From assembly GCA_048213135.1 (NCBI GenBank), contig PS015083.1, positions 20,580 through 84,579 on the forward strand: a stretch of DNA of 64,000 nucleotides, in the 5' to 3' direction. A model generated the notes under the pieces. That model did no database searches, was not told the DNA's origin, and saw only the letters and a list, made by a program, of their open reading frames with translations. The DNA comes from Reclinomonas americana ATCC 50394 (taxonomy: Eukaryota; Jakobida; Jakobea; Jakobida). Each line of letters opens with the position of its first letter. Within the stretch, counting starts at the first letter, position 1. Below are positions 26,029 through 38,011 of this stretch, piece after piece. A program made the position numbers and the translations under genes.

Positions 26029-29000
26029 CTACTGCGGGGGAGCGGCGGCAGTCAGCTGCGCCTCCAACTCCCGCACTCTAGCATTCAGCCGCTCGTTTTG
26101 CGCCGTCAACGCATCCACTCTGCTGTTCAGCTGTGAAATCGTCTCCTGCTGATGCTGCAGCAGCTCATCCTTGTGATCGCGTTGTCGCTCCTCCGCCTGC
26201 CGAGCCGCGGCATTCATGTCGCGCACACGCTGGTTCTGCGCGGCGACACTCTTGAGGAAACCCAGCAAGTCGTCGCGGTCAATCACGCTCGTCGGACTCG
26301 GTTCGAGATCCAACATGAAGCACATGCGCTTGCGACCACGTGAGGTGTCGTCGTCGGGTGGTGGCGCAGCGCCGCCCTGGCGCGTGAGGATCGACATGAG
26401 CTTACGCTCCACCGACTCGTCCATGCCCAGCATGGTGTGGCGGGCCTGCTTGCCACGCGACGCAGGTGCGTTGACCAGCTCGAAGCCCTCCAGTCGATCC
26501 AGTACGAACGAACCAAACGGTGCATCTCGCGCCTGTACACAATCACCATGCCCGTCAGGTTCTTTTTTTTTGTTGACAACAAGTACGTGCTCCCTTTCCA
26601 TCTGCACACCTGCGCAAGCACATTGCAGAGACCACCAAATACATGGACGCCCCAGTTGCACGTGATGGTGTGGAAACACTTGAGCCAGGCGGGTGAGCCG
26701 AGGATGCTCTTGGTGTTGACCTGCAGATTCAGCGAGCCGGCCTCCATGGCGTTGCGTCCAAACACTTTGTTGATGGCGGTCTTGTAACTGCGGCGGTGAT
26801 GGTGATGACACAACGTGGGCAAGGAGGCGGGAAAAGACACACGTCATGGCAGCCGCTCACCGAGGAATAATCACTTGCTCGAGCGCGTAGACGTACTTGG
26901 CGCGCAGGACCTCCGATGTGGCGAGGATCGTGTTCGCCAACTCCTCGCGTGTGGGATACACAATCTGCGCGCAACAGATGAATACATATACGGCACGCAT
27001 GTTGTTGTTGACGACTGTAATACCTCGCCAGCAGAACGCGTGACAATAAACGCCAACGACTTGATTTCGTCGTCCCACACCAGCAGGTCGGGTCGCTCAA
27101 AGAACTCTGTCACCACGTCCGGTCCGAATCTGCAACGACGCTCGCGTGAGACATGATTGCGCGCATGCTAATCGTGGAGGAGGGTGTGCGAGTTCGCACC
27201 GAATAACAACATCACGGATCGCCTCGTGGAGGAATTCCTGCGCGTGATCGCAGACCTGACGCCAGTCAGCCGCCTGCTCGTCCGCCGTAGTCGGCGCAAA
27301 CAGGCGCAGGTTCGACGGTGCGGCAACCTGACAGATGCAATATCAGCGTCACTTACTATCATCTCAACAGAAGAGTGCAGTGCAAAGAGAGACCCTACCG
27401 TCGAGTCGGAGATGGGCCTGAGCACGGCATCCAGCACGCTCTCGACACCACCCGTGATGGTGGCAATCACGTCGCCCGTCAGTGCCGCGTGCGTCAACAT
27501 CTCAGCGCCGACCGGGTGCTCGAGGAAGCTGTCGCGATCAAACTGCATCACAAGAATTCCACACGTTTGAGTCACGACATTTCTTCTCTTTCGCACAACA
27601 GAGACGAACCGCGAGACGAATCGACGAGCCCTTGCGCTGACGAATATCGGTCATGGCCTGATCAATCAACAGCATGATCTCCGACACTCGCTTGTCGTAG
27701 TGCAGGGCGTCCAATGAGAGCCAGCGCCGGAGCACAGCGGTAAGGTTGTCGCGCTGGTGGCGGTAACAGTCAGCCAACAACCATCGACGGGATGAGAGGC
27801 AAGAGCAGGAGGGCACACGCACGTTCATGAATTCAATCGAGTCGGCCTTCACAGAAATGCAGTCGACCAGGTAGCCACTGGCGGTCACGGCAGACTCCTG
27901 GACATTCAAGTTCGGCTCGTTCCTGCGAGGGGGGGGGGGGGGGATGGATGGTGAGATGCAGAGAGAAAGAATACTAATGAATGAAAGATATCGACGCACT
28001 GGAACACCACTCGCTTCAGGCGAGTAGACAGCGCCTCCTGCGCCACTGGCTCCACGCACATTTCACGAATGACCTGCACATGTTTCGGGGTCAGATGCAT
28101 GGCGAAACGTCTCGGGCGGGAGAAACGCATACCTCAAATACACGCTCGAGTCCGTCGGGACCCTGCAGGAACTCAAAGGCCTCCTTCGGTCGCGACGTGG
28201 CCATAATGCTGTTGTTGTCGACCTCAATGTCGATCTCGTTCTTCAGCAGCTCACGCAGTTGGCGCCGCAGCTTCGGAATCGCCGTGTTCTGCGTGTGCTC
28301 CCTCGCGAATGTTTGCAGGCACCACTGTGATGAGCGCGTCAGCTACTCGTATCATTCGCCTCGCTTGTCTCTTGCGGGGGAGACGCACCGAAGCCATCAA
28401 GTCTGCCACCGCCTCGGCGGTTGGGAGGAATCCCGCTTCGCCAATGGCTGACGAAAAGTCGATGCGAATAATGTTCTCGTGCGACACGTCCATCTTGCAC
28501 TCCTCACCGGTTTCGCGGTGTGTGATTCTGCACGAGGTGAGCGTAAGCACCAGCTACCGCATTATTTCTACAAAGACAACCACGAAACTGAATGCCCTTC
28601 AGCCGATTCCTGGTGAGCGCCATCGCACCCGGCGGCACGGCTTGCCCTGCGCCACCCTCCACAAACAGCTCAAATCCGGTGCACAGAATCGGCACCAGGG
28701 TGTGTGAGAGAACGGCAGCAGCACGCGTCGGCACCGCCGATTGCACAATCGACGGCTGGTCGACAGTCACAGTGCGCTTGGGGCCTGCAAGGAACCAGCA
28801 CGATGAGTACACACGAACATGCACGTACACACACAAACGGAGAACTCACCCGACAGGTCAGCATCGTTGCCGAGCAGCAGACGAGCCGCAGCGGCACCGG
28901 CCGACCGAGCACCGGCGACAGCTGCGAGGGAATGAGAGAGACCAGTAAGTGACTGTAATGCCTTCAAGAGAGTGTGGATGGGCGACGCAACATCCACAGG

Positions 29001-31802
29001 CTTGCGCCATCGAGTCGAGGGCTTCCGTCAGTACCTTGACCGCGTCGGACGACACTCGCTGCAAGCGGAGAAGAAGGGTGAATCATCACGTAGCCGCCTT
29101 CCGAAACCCCAGGCGACGAAACGTCAAGCNNNNNNNNNNNNNNNNNNNNAGAGGGGTCTTGCGACGCAGCTCGCGCAACAGCGCGCCACGAGTGGTTTTG
29201 GTCCACGGGAAAATGTCGATAATCATCTGCGATCCCGGGTCGTACGACGTGTGAACCTGTGAACGTGCGTTTGGTCAGCCTCTCCCCACTCGGTCATGCG
29301 CCCCCCTCCGCAGCACCACGCAACGTCGAGTCCAAGCTCACGAGCACGAATGACAATGCCCTTGACGCTGTCGGCAATCATGCGCTTGTCGAACTCGATC
29401 TGCGAGTCGGGTGAGTACTACCATCACGAATCACGCTACAATTCTCCACCANNNNNNNNNNNNNNNNNNNNNNNNNNNNNNNNNNNNNNNNNNNNNNNNN
29501 NNNNNNNNNNNNNNNNNNNNNNNNNNNNNNNNNNNNNNNNNNNNNNNNNNNNNNNNNNNNNNNNNNNNNNNNNNNNNNNNNNNNNNNNNNNNNNNNNNNN
29601 NNNNNNNNNNNNNNNNNNNNNNNNNNNNNNNNNNNNNNNNNNNNNNNNNNNNNNNNNNNNNNNNNNNNNNNNNNNNNNNNNNNNNNNNNNNNNNNNNNNN
29701 NNNNNNNNNNNNNNNNNNNNNNNNNNNNNNNNNNNNNNNNNNNNNNNNNNNNNNNNNNNNNNNNNNNNNNNNNNNNNNNNNNNNNNNNNNNNNNNNNNNN
29801 NNNNNNNNNNNNNNNNNNNNNNNNNNNNNNNNNNNNNNNNNNNNNNNNNNNNNNNNNNNNNNNNNNNNNNNNNNNNNNNNNNNNNNNNNNNNNNNNNNNN
29901 NNNNNNNNNNNNNNNNNNNNNNNNNNNNNNNNNNNNNNNNNNNNNNNNNNNNNNNNNNNNNNNNNNNNNNNNNNNNNNNNNNNNNNNNNNNNNNNNNNNN
30001 NNNNNNNNNNNNNNNNNNNNNNNNNNNNNNNNNNNNNNNNNNNNNNNNNNNNNNNNNNNNNNNNNNNNNNNNNNNNNNNNNNNNNNNNNNNNNNNNNNNN
30101 NNNNNNNNNNNNNNNNNNNNNNNNNNNNNNNNNNNNNNNNNNNNNNNNNNNNNNNNNNNNNNNNNNNNNNNNNNNNNNNNNNNNNNNNNNNNNNNNNNNN
30201 NNNNNNNNNNNNNNNNNNNNNNNNNNNNNNNNNNNNNNNNNNNNNNNNNNNNNNNNNNNNNNNNNNNNNNNNNNNNNNNNNNNNNNNNNNNNNNNNNNNN
30301 NNNNNNNNNNNNNNNNNNNNNNNNTCTCCACAAACCTGGTCGGGAGTGTTCTCCGGTCCCGGCTGCACACACGCACGCATATTCGAGTAAGCAAAAGAAT
30401 TACACAGAGTTTCCCAAGGCACAACCTCCTTCTCCCCCTCACCTGCAGCATACGCAGCAGCGGCTCGACCAAATGCTGATTGATGTGAATCATGACGAAA
30501 TCGGCCACAGCCAGCACCTCCTCGGCCGGCCCCAGCGAGTCCCATTCCACCTGAATCCACATGTTGGGAGAATCAAACGCTTCTGCCAACTTGCGCGCGT
30601 ACTTGTCGAGCTCTGCATTGCAGCTCTCGCGCAGCACCGACTCGCGAGCGAGTTCCTGCACACAACGTCAGTGGCTTTGAGAGGCACGACAGGTGTGCAG
30701 CCATGCAGAGCGGACCTTCGCCAGATTCAGCACATCCATCCACTGCTTGCGGGTCTCCTCGGAATTGGCGTGCAGGAAGTAGGTGCGTTTGCGAGCCTCG
30801 ATCGACCACGAGAACGGCTTGCCTGCACGCACGGTCGAGGGACGTGAGTGCTGACAGCAGACTGCCTCTCGCTAACACACAGACACACACGAACCAGTCT
30901 CCGCCTTGTCGACCGCCGTAATCGCCGAGTCAGCGCCCAACTCCATCACACCCTTCAGCTTGATCATGCCCTGCACACGATCACCATGAGCACCCAGCTC
31001 CGAGACAAAGAGCGTCTCATCAAGCTTGATCATGTGAAGGACTGCTCACACAAACACATACACACATACACACTGTCTCTCTCTCTCTCTTTCTCTTCCC
31101 CTCTCCCCTCTCTTTCGCCACTCAACATCCGGCTTGGACGAGTAGTACGACAGCTGCAATCCGCGCAACACAAAGTACCGCTTCTTCCAGCTGCGATGAC
31201 GACCTTTATCGGAGAATAGTCAGTCAAAAAAAACCTCATCTCCGAACATCGATGGCATGCTTGACTGCACACACACACACCTCCGCGCTTTGAAAGGAAT
31301 CCCTCATAGAGCACATCAGCACCACCGCCTCCCTGCAGCAAACAAAACACACACACACGCACCAATGAGAAAGGCAAACACAAAAGTGTGTGCGTGTGAC
31401 ATTGCGATGCTTCACCTGCAGACCGGCCGACTGCAGCGAGAAGTTGCCACTTCCACTGCCGCCTCCGCCACTGGAGCCACCAGCGCCGACGAGCACCGAG
31501 GAGGCCGACGAGGACAAGGAGGAGGAAGGGGAGGAGGAGGCGGAGGAGCCGAGTCCTGCAGTGGACACTCGCCGATCGCCGTACGCGATGCCTGGCGGTG
31601 AATCAAGTGCGACCGTGCTGATCAACACGCAAACGCAAACGAGGAGTGGCACAGTGAGTGTGAGCGATCAAGAAGTGACTGAGCATGAGGAAAATGCAAA
31701 CAAGTGAAAAAAGGAGAGGAAAGAGAAGAGAAGAGAGGCAGAGAACGTGGAAGGGATGGAGAAGAAAAAGGAAGGCAGAACGTGAGCTCACCGACGACTC
31801 AT
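26029..31802 (-). CDS. Large PH-domain protein with C-terminal coiled coil, family not recognised
   Basis: The start is set at 31802: MSRR joins by GTGAGC...GATCAG, in phase, to TVALDSPPGIAYGDRRVSTA. A Ser/Gly-rich N-terminus (about 31600-31430) leads into a PH domain: YEGFLSKRGG (about 31300), SWKKRYFVLRGLQLSYYSSK (about 31170), VMELGADSAITAVDKAE (about 30920) and WSIEARKRTYFLHANSEETR with KQWMDVLNLAK (about 30800). PH domains bind phosphoinositides or proteins at membranes. The remaining part, about 1,000 residues, is helical: NMWIQVEWDSLGPAEEVLAV (30550), PGSQMIIDIFPWTKTTRGAL (29210), SAIGEAGFLPTAEAVADLM (28440), TRLKRVVFQ (28010), FDRDSFLEHPVGAEML (27530) and WLKCFHTITCNWGVHVFGGL (26660). 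It ends in a coiled coil (QLNSRVDALTAQNERLNARV), stop at 26029. An 873-N gap (29452-30324) and a 20-N gap interrupt it. I match no known family beyond PH. One long gene is inferred from continuous strand and frame. Confidence 0.65.
29130..29149. other. 20-N gap inside the PH-domain gene
   Basis: Exactly 20 N in the middle of the PH-domain gene, between the RVSSDAVKVLTEALDSM exon and the LRELRRKTPL exon. Two other gaps in the window also have exactly 20 N, which looks like a fixed placeholder. Confidence 0.95.
29452..30324. other. Assembly gap (873 N) inside the PH-domain gene
   Basis: Separates the exons encoding EFDKRMIADSVKGIVIRARE (left) and NMRACVQPGPENTPDQV (right). Up to a few hundred residues of the PH-domain protein may be missing. 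Confidence 0.95.
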
Positions 31803-31957
31803 TGACACTGACGATGTCGTCCTCTGATCGTCCTGCAAAATTCTGTCCGTTTGAGCAGCTCTCTCTCGCTCGATCATTCGCTTGCTCTCAACCGAGTGCT
31901 TATTCGTCACACACACGCACACACTCTCTGTCGCACACACACACACGTCGTTGACAG
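31803..31957. promoter_or_regulatory. Short divergent promoter region, PH gene / stalk-like gene
   Basis: 155 bp between the start codons of the PH-domain gene (31802, minus) and the plus-strand gene at 31958. It contains an ACACAC-rich tract directly before the plus-strand ATG and GA-rich sequence on the minus side. Promoter function is inferred from position. Confidence 0.35.
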
Positions 31958-34900
31958 ATGCTATCCAGTGAGCTGCGCCAGCGACTGCGCAGTCGGGTGC
32001 TTCCGTCGCAGGTGCTGCGATCGCTGAGCAGCGACGAGGATGACGAGAGTGGGAGCGATCCACCACCACCAGCGCACCTGCTGGCGTCGCCACACGAAGA
32101 GATGGATGATCTGATCGCTGAGGCGGAGGCCGAGGTGCGTCGTGCCGAGCAGCACTGGACAGAGGAGGAAGAGGAGGAGGCGATCATCATGGCGTCGTCG
32201 TCGCCATCGGTGTTTCCATCAAATGTGGTGTTGCACGTGGCCGATGCGCGACCGCTCGAGTCGTTCCCGGCGGCACAGCAGGCGCAGCGATGGCGGGAAC
32301 GCACGCGATCGCGATCGCAGTCGCCCGTGCCGTTGCCGCAATCGGTCGGCAGCACCGTGTCGCCACCTCGTCGAACGACGCGACCACCGACGCCACCGTC
32401 GCAACAACAGAAGCAACAGCAGCACCAGGGAACGTCGTCATTGTCGTCCATGTCGGGGCCGATCGCATCGGGTGGTGGCGTTGTCGCCGGCAGTGGCCCT
32501 CCGTCGTCGGTCTCGTCCGTGTCATCGTCGACGGCATCGAGTCCCCGTCGAGTCGTCGCGTCGCAGCAACAGCAACAGCAACAGCAGCAGCAGCATTCAC
32601 CACGGCGACAGCGACGCGCCGTGTCGCCATCACCACCGACACTCACACCGCGATCGTCGGGATCGCGTCACAGCAATGGGCGCATTGGTCAGCTGATGGC
32701 TCGATCGCCGTCGCCGTCGTCCATGCCCTCCAGTCACGATCGGTGGCACAGTGGTGGTCTGTTGCACTCGCAGGACGGCTACTCGGCGTCGACCGCCGGC
32801 AGTGTCGCCATTGGCAAGGCACTGAATTCGACGGAGCGATTGCTGGAGACGGCCAGGTTTGTATTGTCGAGGTCCAGCGCTGGCAAGTGCTTCTTTCATT
32901 GTCGCTGACTGCTTCCACTGCGCAGGTTCCATTTGGAGGCCTACACGCGGTATGTGTTGCGCACGGTCGCCAACGAACCGTATCCCTCGGAGAAGCACTT
33001 TGCCACGGTGCACGCGTTGTGTCTCATTCTCGACATTGAGTTCCCGATCAACAACTGGCCTGGTGAGCCGTGCAGTGTGCTGGCCAGTCTTGCCACTATG
33101 CACTGGTGACTGACGTGTGCGTCCGCGTGACAGCGTGTCGGGAAATCTTGTTGGATCCACACCTGCGTGATCGACTGGAGATGGCCCGCCCTGACGATTG
33201 GTCGTTGACTCGTGTGGGCAAGTTTTCCGCGCTGCGGACACGAATGCTCTACTGGATGAGTGATGTTTCTGTTGCGTTTGGATGTGGTGCTGTCGCTGTT
33301 GCTGCGCCACACGTCGCTGACGAGCACGCGCAGCTGGATCACACCTTTCATCGCATGTTCCACTATCTTGTCACGTTTGGCGATGCACTCGAATACTATG
33401 CCAACTTCGCGTGAGTTTCATCCCTGCTTTCCACTAGCCTACCAGTGCACTGACTCGACAGCGCAGAAAACGAGCCACATCGTCCAAGGAGCTGAGTCGG
33501 TCGTGGAGTCCACATCCGTCACGCGGTTCATCGCCGCTACACATCTTGGCGACGGCCGGACGACCAAGTGGCTCACCGACACCACCGTCACCAGCAGGGC
33601 CGACAGCGCTGCCCGACGGCGATACGCTGGACCTGTCCAGCTCCGATGACGAGCACGACAGGCAGCCGCTGTCCTCCAAGCCGGCAGCACGGCGGCGGAA
33701 ACTTCAACAACAACAACAGCAGCAGCAGCAGCAGCAGCAAGAGCAGTCGTTCTCGTCCAGATCCACACCACGCAGCTCGGCATCGGGAGTGTCGAGCCCG
33801 CGCATAATTACTGCCTCCTCTATCACGAGTGCCACTGGAGCGGCGTTGTCACCGCCCACGCCATCCGCAGCTGCTGCGTCGTCGTCACCGCGCGGTTCTC
33901 GGCCACCGCTGGCATTCAGTCCGCGTGACTCGAAGCGACCACCAAGTCCGGCGATGCGCAACTCTCCGCGTCACACACCGACCTCCAGCGTGAGCTCCAG
34001 TGGCACGATGAGTCCACGGCACATTGTTCACCCGCGGCACAATGGTGGCGGCCAGTCGAGTGCGCTGGACAGCTCGCCGCGCCACACTCCACGCTCGTCG
34101 GCCAGTCCCACTGTGAGTTTCGTCAGCGTCAATAGCCAGTCGCCACGCCAGTCGGCCACCCACAGCCCGAGGAGGAGTTCAGTGCCAAACACGGCAGCGA
34201 CCGGCACCCCTGCCGGTAGCAGCACCGGCTCGCTGACGCCACGTGCTCAGTCGCAACATACGCATCATGGGCGCGCTCAGAATCGCCCGTCACCTTCCTC
34301 CACTCCACGATCTCCTGGCACCGGCAGCAGCGCCTCGTCTCCCGATTCGGGTCCACCGGTATGTGTGCATGTGTCTGTGTGTGCCTTGTTGCGCCTTCTG
34401 ACTTACCTCTCTCTCTCTCTCGCTCTCTTCGACGCAGCTCATGCGACTGCCCGTCGCCTCCGGAGTGCAAGCCAGTCGATCCGATGTGTCACTCATCAGC
34501 TCGTTGGCGCCCTCCGACCGCTCAATGTACAGCGAAGTGCCGTCGGCACACGGCGCCGTCGCCGGCTCGTTGACCACGATGGAAACCGAGGCGGCTGTCA
34601 CACTGCCGGAGAAGCCCGGGCGGTTACACGGCGGCCGCGACGAAGAGGACGATGTGGACCTTATGCGCGCGCTGGTGGGCTCCTACCAAGCTGCAATCAG
34701 TGCCTGCGAAGCGCAAGCCATACCACCAGCGGCAGCCACACAACTACCGTTTGCTCAGTACTCTGTTGCGTCGACTGTGTGCTCGCGAGTGAGTGCGAGA
34801 TATACGGACTCACCTTCTGTGCAGATCAAGACGCGCGTGGCACCCGATCGTATTGGTCCACACACGCCAGTGCCGCGAGTCGCGTCACTGGAGTTTGCGT

Positions 34901-35127
34901 TGGAGGCCATGCGTGTGGGCAACCAGACCATGGCCAGGGCGCTCGATGCGTTGCGTGCCGATGCGTGGCCGGCACAGCTGCAGGCGGCCGACGTGGAATC
35001 CCATCGGCGAGACAGCGACGCGGTGGGTCGCGACAATGACAATCTGGTGCGGTTACAGCAGGAACATCGGCAGCTAATTTCCGAGTTCCGCAAAATGGTG
35101 CGTGCATCCCTGGCGCGGAAGGAATAG
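31958..35127 (+). CDS. Disordered Ser/Pro/Arg-rich protein with a dynein-stalk-like segment
   Basis: ATG at 31958 (MLSSELRQRLRSRVLPSQVL), TAG at 35125-35127, about 880 residues. Residues 1-290 are disordered, with acidic patches, SPRR motifs and a poly-Gln tract (32568-32594). A helical domain spans about 32850-33410: RFHLEAYTRYVLRTVANEPY, FATVHALCLILDIEFPINNW, ACREILLDPHLRDRLEM and LDHTFHRMFHYLVTFGDALE. Its W-(x)n-LL-D-P-x-L-(x)n-L pattern resembles the segment of dynein heavy chain that enters the microtubule-binding stalk (WW-K-(x)n-LLSDPxFLxxL). There is no AAA+ motor, so the likeness may be only structural. About 300 more disordered residues follow with many SPR and TPR motifs and a second poly-Gln tract (33707-33742), then helical C-terminal exons (LEFALEAMRVGNQTMARALD, LQQEHRQLISEFRKMV). 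No function is proposed. Short introns at about 33063-33131 and 34362-34437 are well bounded. Confidence 0.6.
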
Positions 35128-35410
35128 GCCATGGTTGTGTCTCACTCTACTGCGTCTGTGTGCAGCTGGAGGAAGCAACTCTCCTCCAACGGGCCATGCG
35201 TACATGACATGGGGCGGTGGACGCTAGCGTGATTCACCCAACTTTCTCTGACACATATCACAACAACAACAACAATAACGAACAACTTTTTACGCGTCAC
35301 GTGTACAGCTGCTGAGGCACGCATGCGTGTGTGTCTGTGCATGTTATAAAAAATGACATTTTTTTCTGCTTGCTTTCTTTACTTGCTTGTTTGTCACGTG
35401 TTCTCCACGG

Positions 35411-36929
35411 CTATGAGTGCACGGAATTCGCACGCGCTTGCACAGCGTGTTGCTGTATCTTGGGTCGCAGACTGACCACAAAGTGCTTCAGCTTGCGACA
35501 CAGCGTCGCACCGTAGGCACACGATTTGAGAATGCCCTTGAATGCCGCCTCCCACGGCAGCACGGGATAGCGGAATTCATGCTGATCCACCACCTGTGCC
35601 TGCCGACCACCAATGGATCTGTGACCACGCAGCACGTAGTGAGGACGACATTGGGGGAGGAGGAGAGTACGCGTCGAAAAAAACGCAACACTATCTTGCC
35701 GGTCAAATCGCGGTCGGCATACGATCCGAGATGCGCCTGCTTGGCCGCCTGCTGTGCAGGCACACTGCCGACGGGCGCCAGCTGGAACACACCCAGCACC
35801 AACTGCGTCTCCTGCACATAGCAGCCGAGCAGCACCTCTTGCGGTAGTGGTGGCTTGAACGACTAACGCAGAGATCACATGTGAGCGTTGTCGTGCAAAG
35901 AAGACAGCTCGGGTCTTGCACGCAACTCGCTCACTGAACGTGCCGTGCCGTGCGGCAATCTCCACCGGTCGCAGCTGCAGCTCCTCTTTCGCCTGCTCCA
36001 GTATCAGCAGCACCTGCTCAAGAACCTGCGCCACACACACACATCAGATGCGATCCCGAGCAATCCTTTGCAAAGTGCAGGGACACACCTCCACATTGCG
36101 CTCGGCGACCTTGAACACCTCCACATCGCCCTCCAGCGCATCACTCTGCGCGGCGGCCGACAGACCCTCCATGCACTGCAGCGCCTCATTGGTGAGGTTC
36201 TCCGCATTCTGCACCTGCTCGACAAACACCGGAAACGCCTCGTCAATGTGCGTCTCGATCAGCGCCCCGCGTTGTATCCTCGGCATGCGAAGCAACACGT
36301 TCTGTTGAACCCACGAGCGAGATCAGCACACGCTTGACCTCACTCTTCCTCACACACAGACAGGCACAGAACTCCTCCTGTGATCATCGATCCCATGATC
36401 TCCATGGCGCCACCAATCGCAATCACACTGTGAGCGCAACGCACANNNNNNNNNNNNNNNNNNNNNNNNNNNNNNNNNNNNNNNNNNNNNNNNNNNNNNN
36501 NNNNNNNNNNNNNNNNNNNNNNNNNNNNNNNNNNNNNNNNCACATGAGCGCCTCTCTCTTCCTCCTGCTCTCTCCTCTTTGACACACATGGAAGCACACC
36601 TGTTGTTCCGTGTGAGCTCCACCTGATCCGTCGCGCCTATCAAGTTGTCAACACATGCACACACACACACACTCTCTCTCACACACACGCAGACCTTTGG
36701 TCGACAACAACGTGGCACAGAACTCCAAGTTCTCTCGCGTGTGTCGCCACAACAGCGGAAACTCATCGCGTAACAACAAGAACAGCTCACGCGTCTGCCT
36801 CACAAACACACTCTCAGAGACGCACACACGCGCGCACAGACGCAGACACACAGAGCGAGAGGCGCTCACCATTACGCGATACTCTTCCTCCAGCAACGCA
36901 GCTGTCTCGGCGGCTGCCACACTACTCAT
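35411..36929 (-). CDS. Helical protein, intact member of a duplicated gene, family not recognised
   Basis: Exons read in order: MSSVAAAETAALLEEEYRVM (start 36929), TRELFLLLRDEFPLLWRHTR with ENLEFCATLLSTK, GATDQVELTRNN, VIAIGGAMEIMGSMITGG, NVLLRMPRIQRGALIETHID with EAFPVFVEQVQNAENLTNEA, VLEQVLLILEQAKEELQLRP, FKPPLPQEVLLGCYVQETQL and finally SIGGRQAQVVDQHEFRYPVL ending at 35411, about 390 residues. It looks like an all-helical bundle with a more globular C-terminal part. I could not place it in a family. A 95-N gap (36446-36540) lies in an intron. A second copy of exons 1 to about 5 lies at 48494-49530 and is broken there, so this is the functional copy. Only 42 bp separate its ATG from the decayed esterase copy on the plus strand. 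Confidence 0.6.
36446..36540. other. Assembly gap (95 N) in the left copy of the duplication
   Basis: Occupies the position that in the right copy holds a 319-N gap followed by an (AC)n microsatellite. The missing sequence here is therefore probably also simple repeat. Confidence 0.95.
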
Positions 36930-36971
36930 TCTTGTATGTCCTCGTCCTCTCACTCGCCTTTCGCCTCTCAA
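36930..36971. promoter_or_regulatory. Minimal divergent spacer, helical gene / esterase copy
   Basis: 42 bp between start codons in the left copy; the right copy has 58 bp (49531-49588). The right copy has extra bases (AGGCCCTTTCACAACACAAC) just before the esterase ATG that the left copy lacks. Shared promoter use is inferred. Confidence 0.3.
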
Positions 36972-37710
36972 ATGAGACGACCTCTGCTTGCGGCTCATGT
37001 GCACCGCAAGTACTCTGGCCGCCACGCCACTGCGCATCCGTTTGCGCGCAGGTCACACTGTGCAAGTCGCTCCGGAGTGACTGCGGTGCTCGGAGTGCCT
37101 TGTGCACAGCCGCCGATGGGCAGAGCCCGCGGCCTCTTCAGTCGCTCATGTTACACATGCGCGCGTGTGCACTACCTGCAAGTTTGTTGCTGTCTCTCTC
37201 ACTCTGCATTTGTGCCAGTGGCGACGAGGAGGTCGTGTTGAGTGGCGATGCCTTTGCTCCTGCCTGCACGCAGTGGGGCAATCACATGGACACTGGTGGT
37301 GGAGGGCGGTCGGTGCTGCGCGGTGGCGAGGACTGTTTGTACTTGAATGTGTGGATGCCTTCGTGGGTGGCGCAAAAGATTGCCTCGTCGTCGTCTGCCG
37401 AGGCGGTCGATGTGCAGTTGCCGGTGCTGGTGTGTGGATCTATGGAGGCGGTTTCACCAACGGCTATACCTTCAATCCATACTACAGTTGAGAGAAGCAG
37501 CATGCAGCTGCTGCCTGGGGAAGACTGCCTTGCTGACTTCTTTGCAGACGGAACCAATTTCGTGGCCGAGCAGCAGGAGATTATCTTTGTCAGTGTGGCG
37601 TACCGCAGCGGTGAATTTGGTCTCCTGTTGTGGCATTCATGTGGGGGAATGGTGCTGAGGTGTGACTGTCGATGCAGAGTCGACATTCTCGGGTTTGCCA
37701 GTCTGCGCGA
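36972..37710 (+). pseudogene. Decayed 5' part of a cholinesterase-like gene (left duplicate)
   Basis: Near-identical in long stretches to exons 1-3 of the intact esterase at 49589. Compared with it, this copy has several out-of-frame indels: about 14 bp lost in the signal-peptide region, about 19 bp lost before SGVTAVLGVP, about 13 bp lost after AQPP, and a 2-bp insertion in LPVLVWIYGGG that breaks the oxyanion-hole segment. Similarity stops at about 37710, before the exon with the catalytic Ser. Segments still readable include GDEEVVLSGDAFAPACTQWG and GGEDCLYLNVWMPSW. It cannot encode a working esterase. It was left by the same duplication that produced the broken helical-gene copy at 48494-49530. 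Confidence 0.85.
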
Positions 37711-38011
37711 TATATCGAATGGAACCGATCGCGACCATACGGTTCAATTCGTCGTCCGCTTTCTATTTGTGTGTGTTTCCGTCCCCTCCTTCTTGAGAGC
37801 GGGGAGTGTGTGTACGCGGTGAAGCTGTCTGTGCATGGATGCCGAGAGAGAAAGAGAAAAACTTCACTCACCGTATTCCAGAAGCGGACACAGCGATTAT
37901 GACACCCCAAATCGGTGTCGCGAGTCAGGAGCCTGCAAGAAACGCGAACTGTTCATCAGCGTCGGTGAGGATATAGCCGATTAGAGCGACAACCTGGCAT
38001 GGAGTGTCGAC
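37711..38011. other. Spacer between the decayed esterase and the cyclase gene
   Basis: About 300 bp with no recognisable gene. The duplication boundary is at its left end and the presumed promoter of the large cyclase gene at its right end. Confidence 0.5.

Noticed and set aside
35411-36929. ROGDI-like protein
   Set aside because: The N-terminal LLEEE motif is similar but downstream segments do not follow ROGDI. Not assigned.
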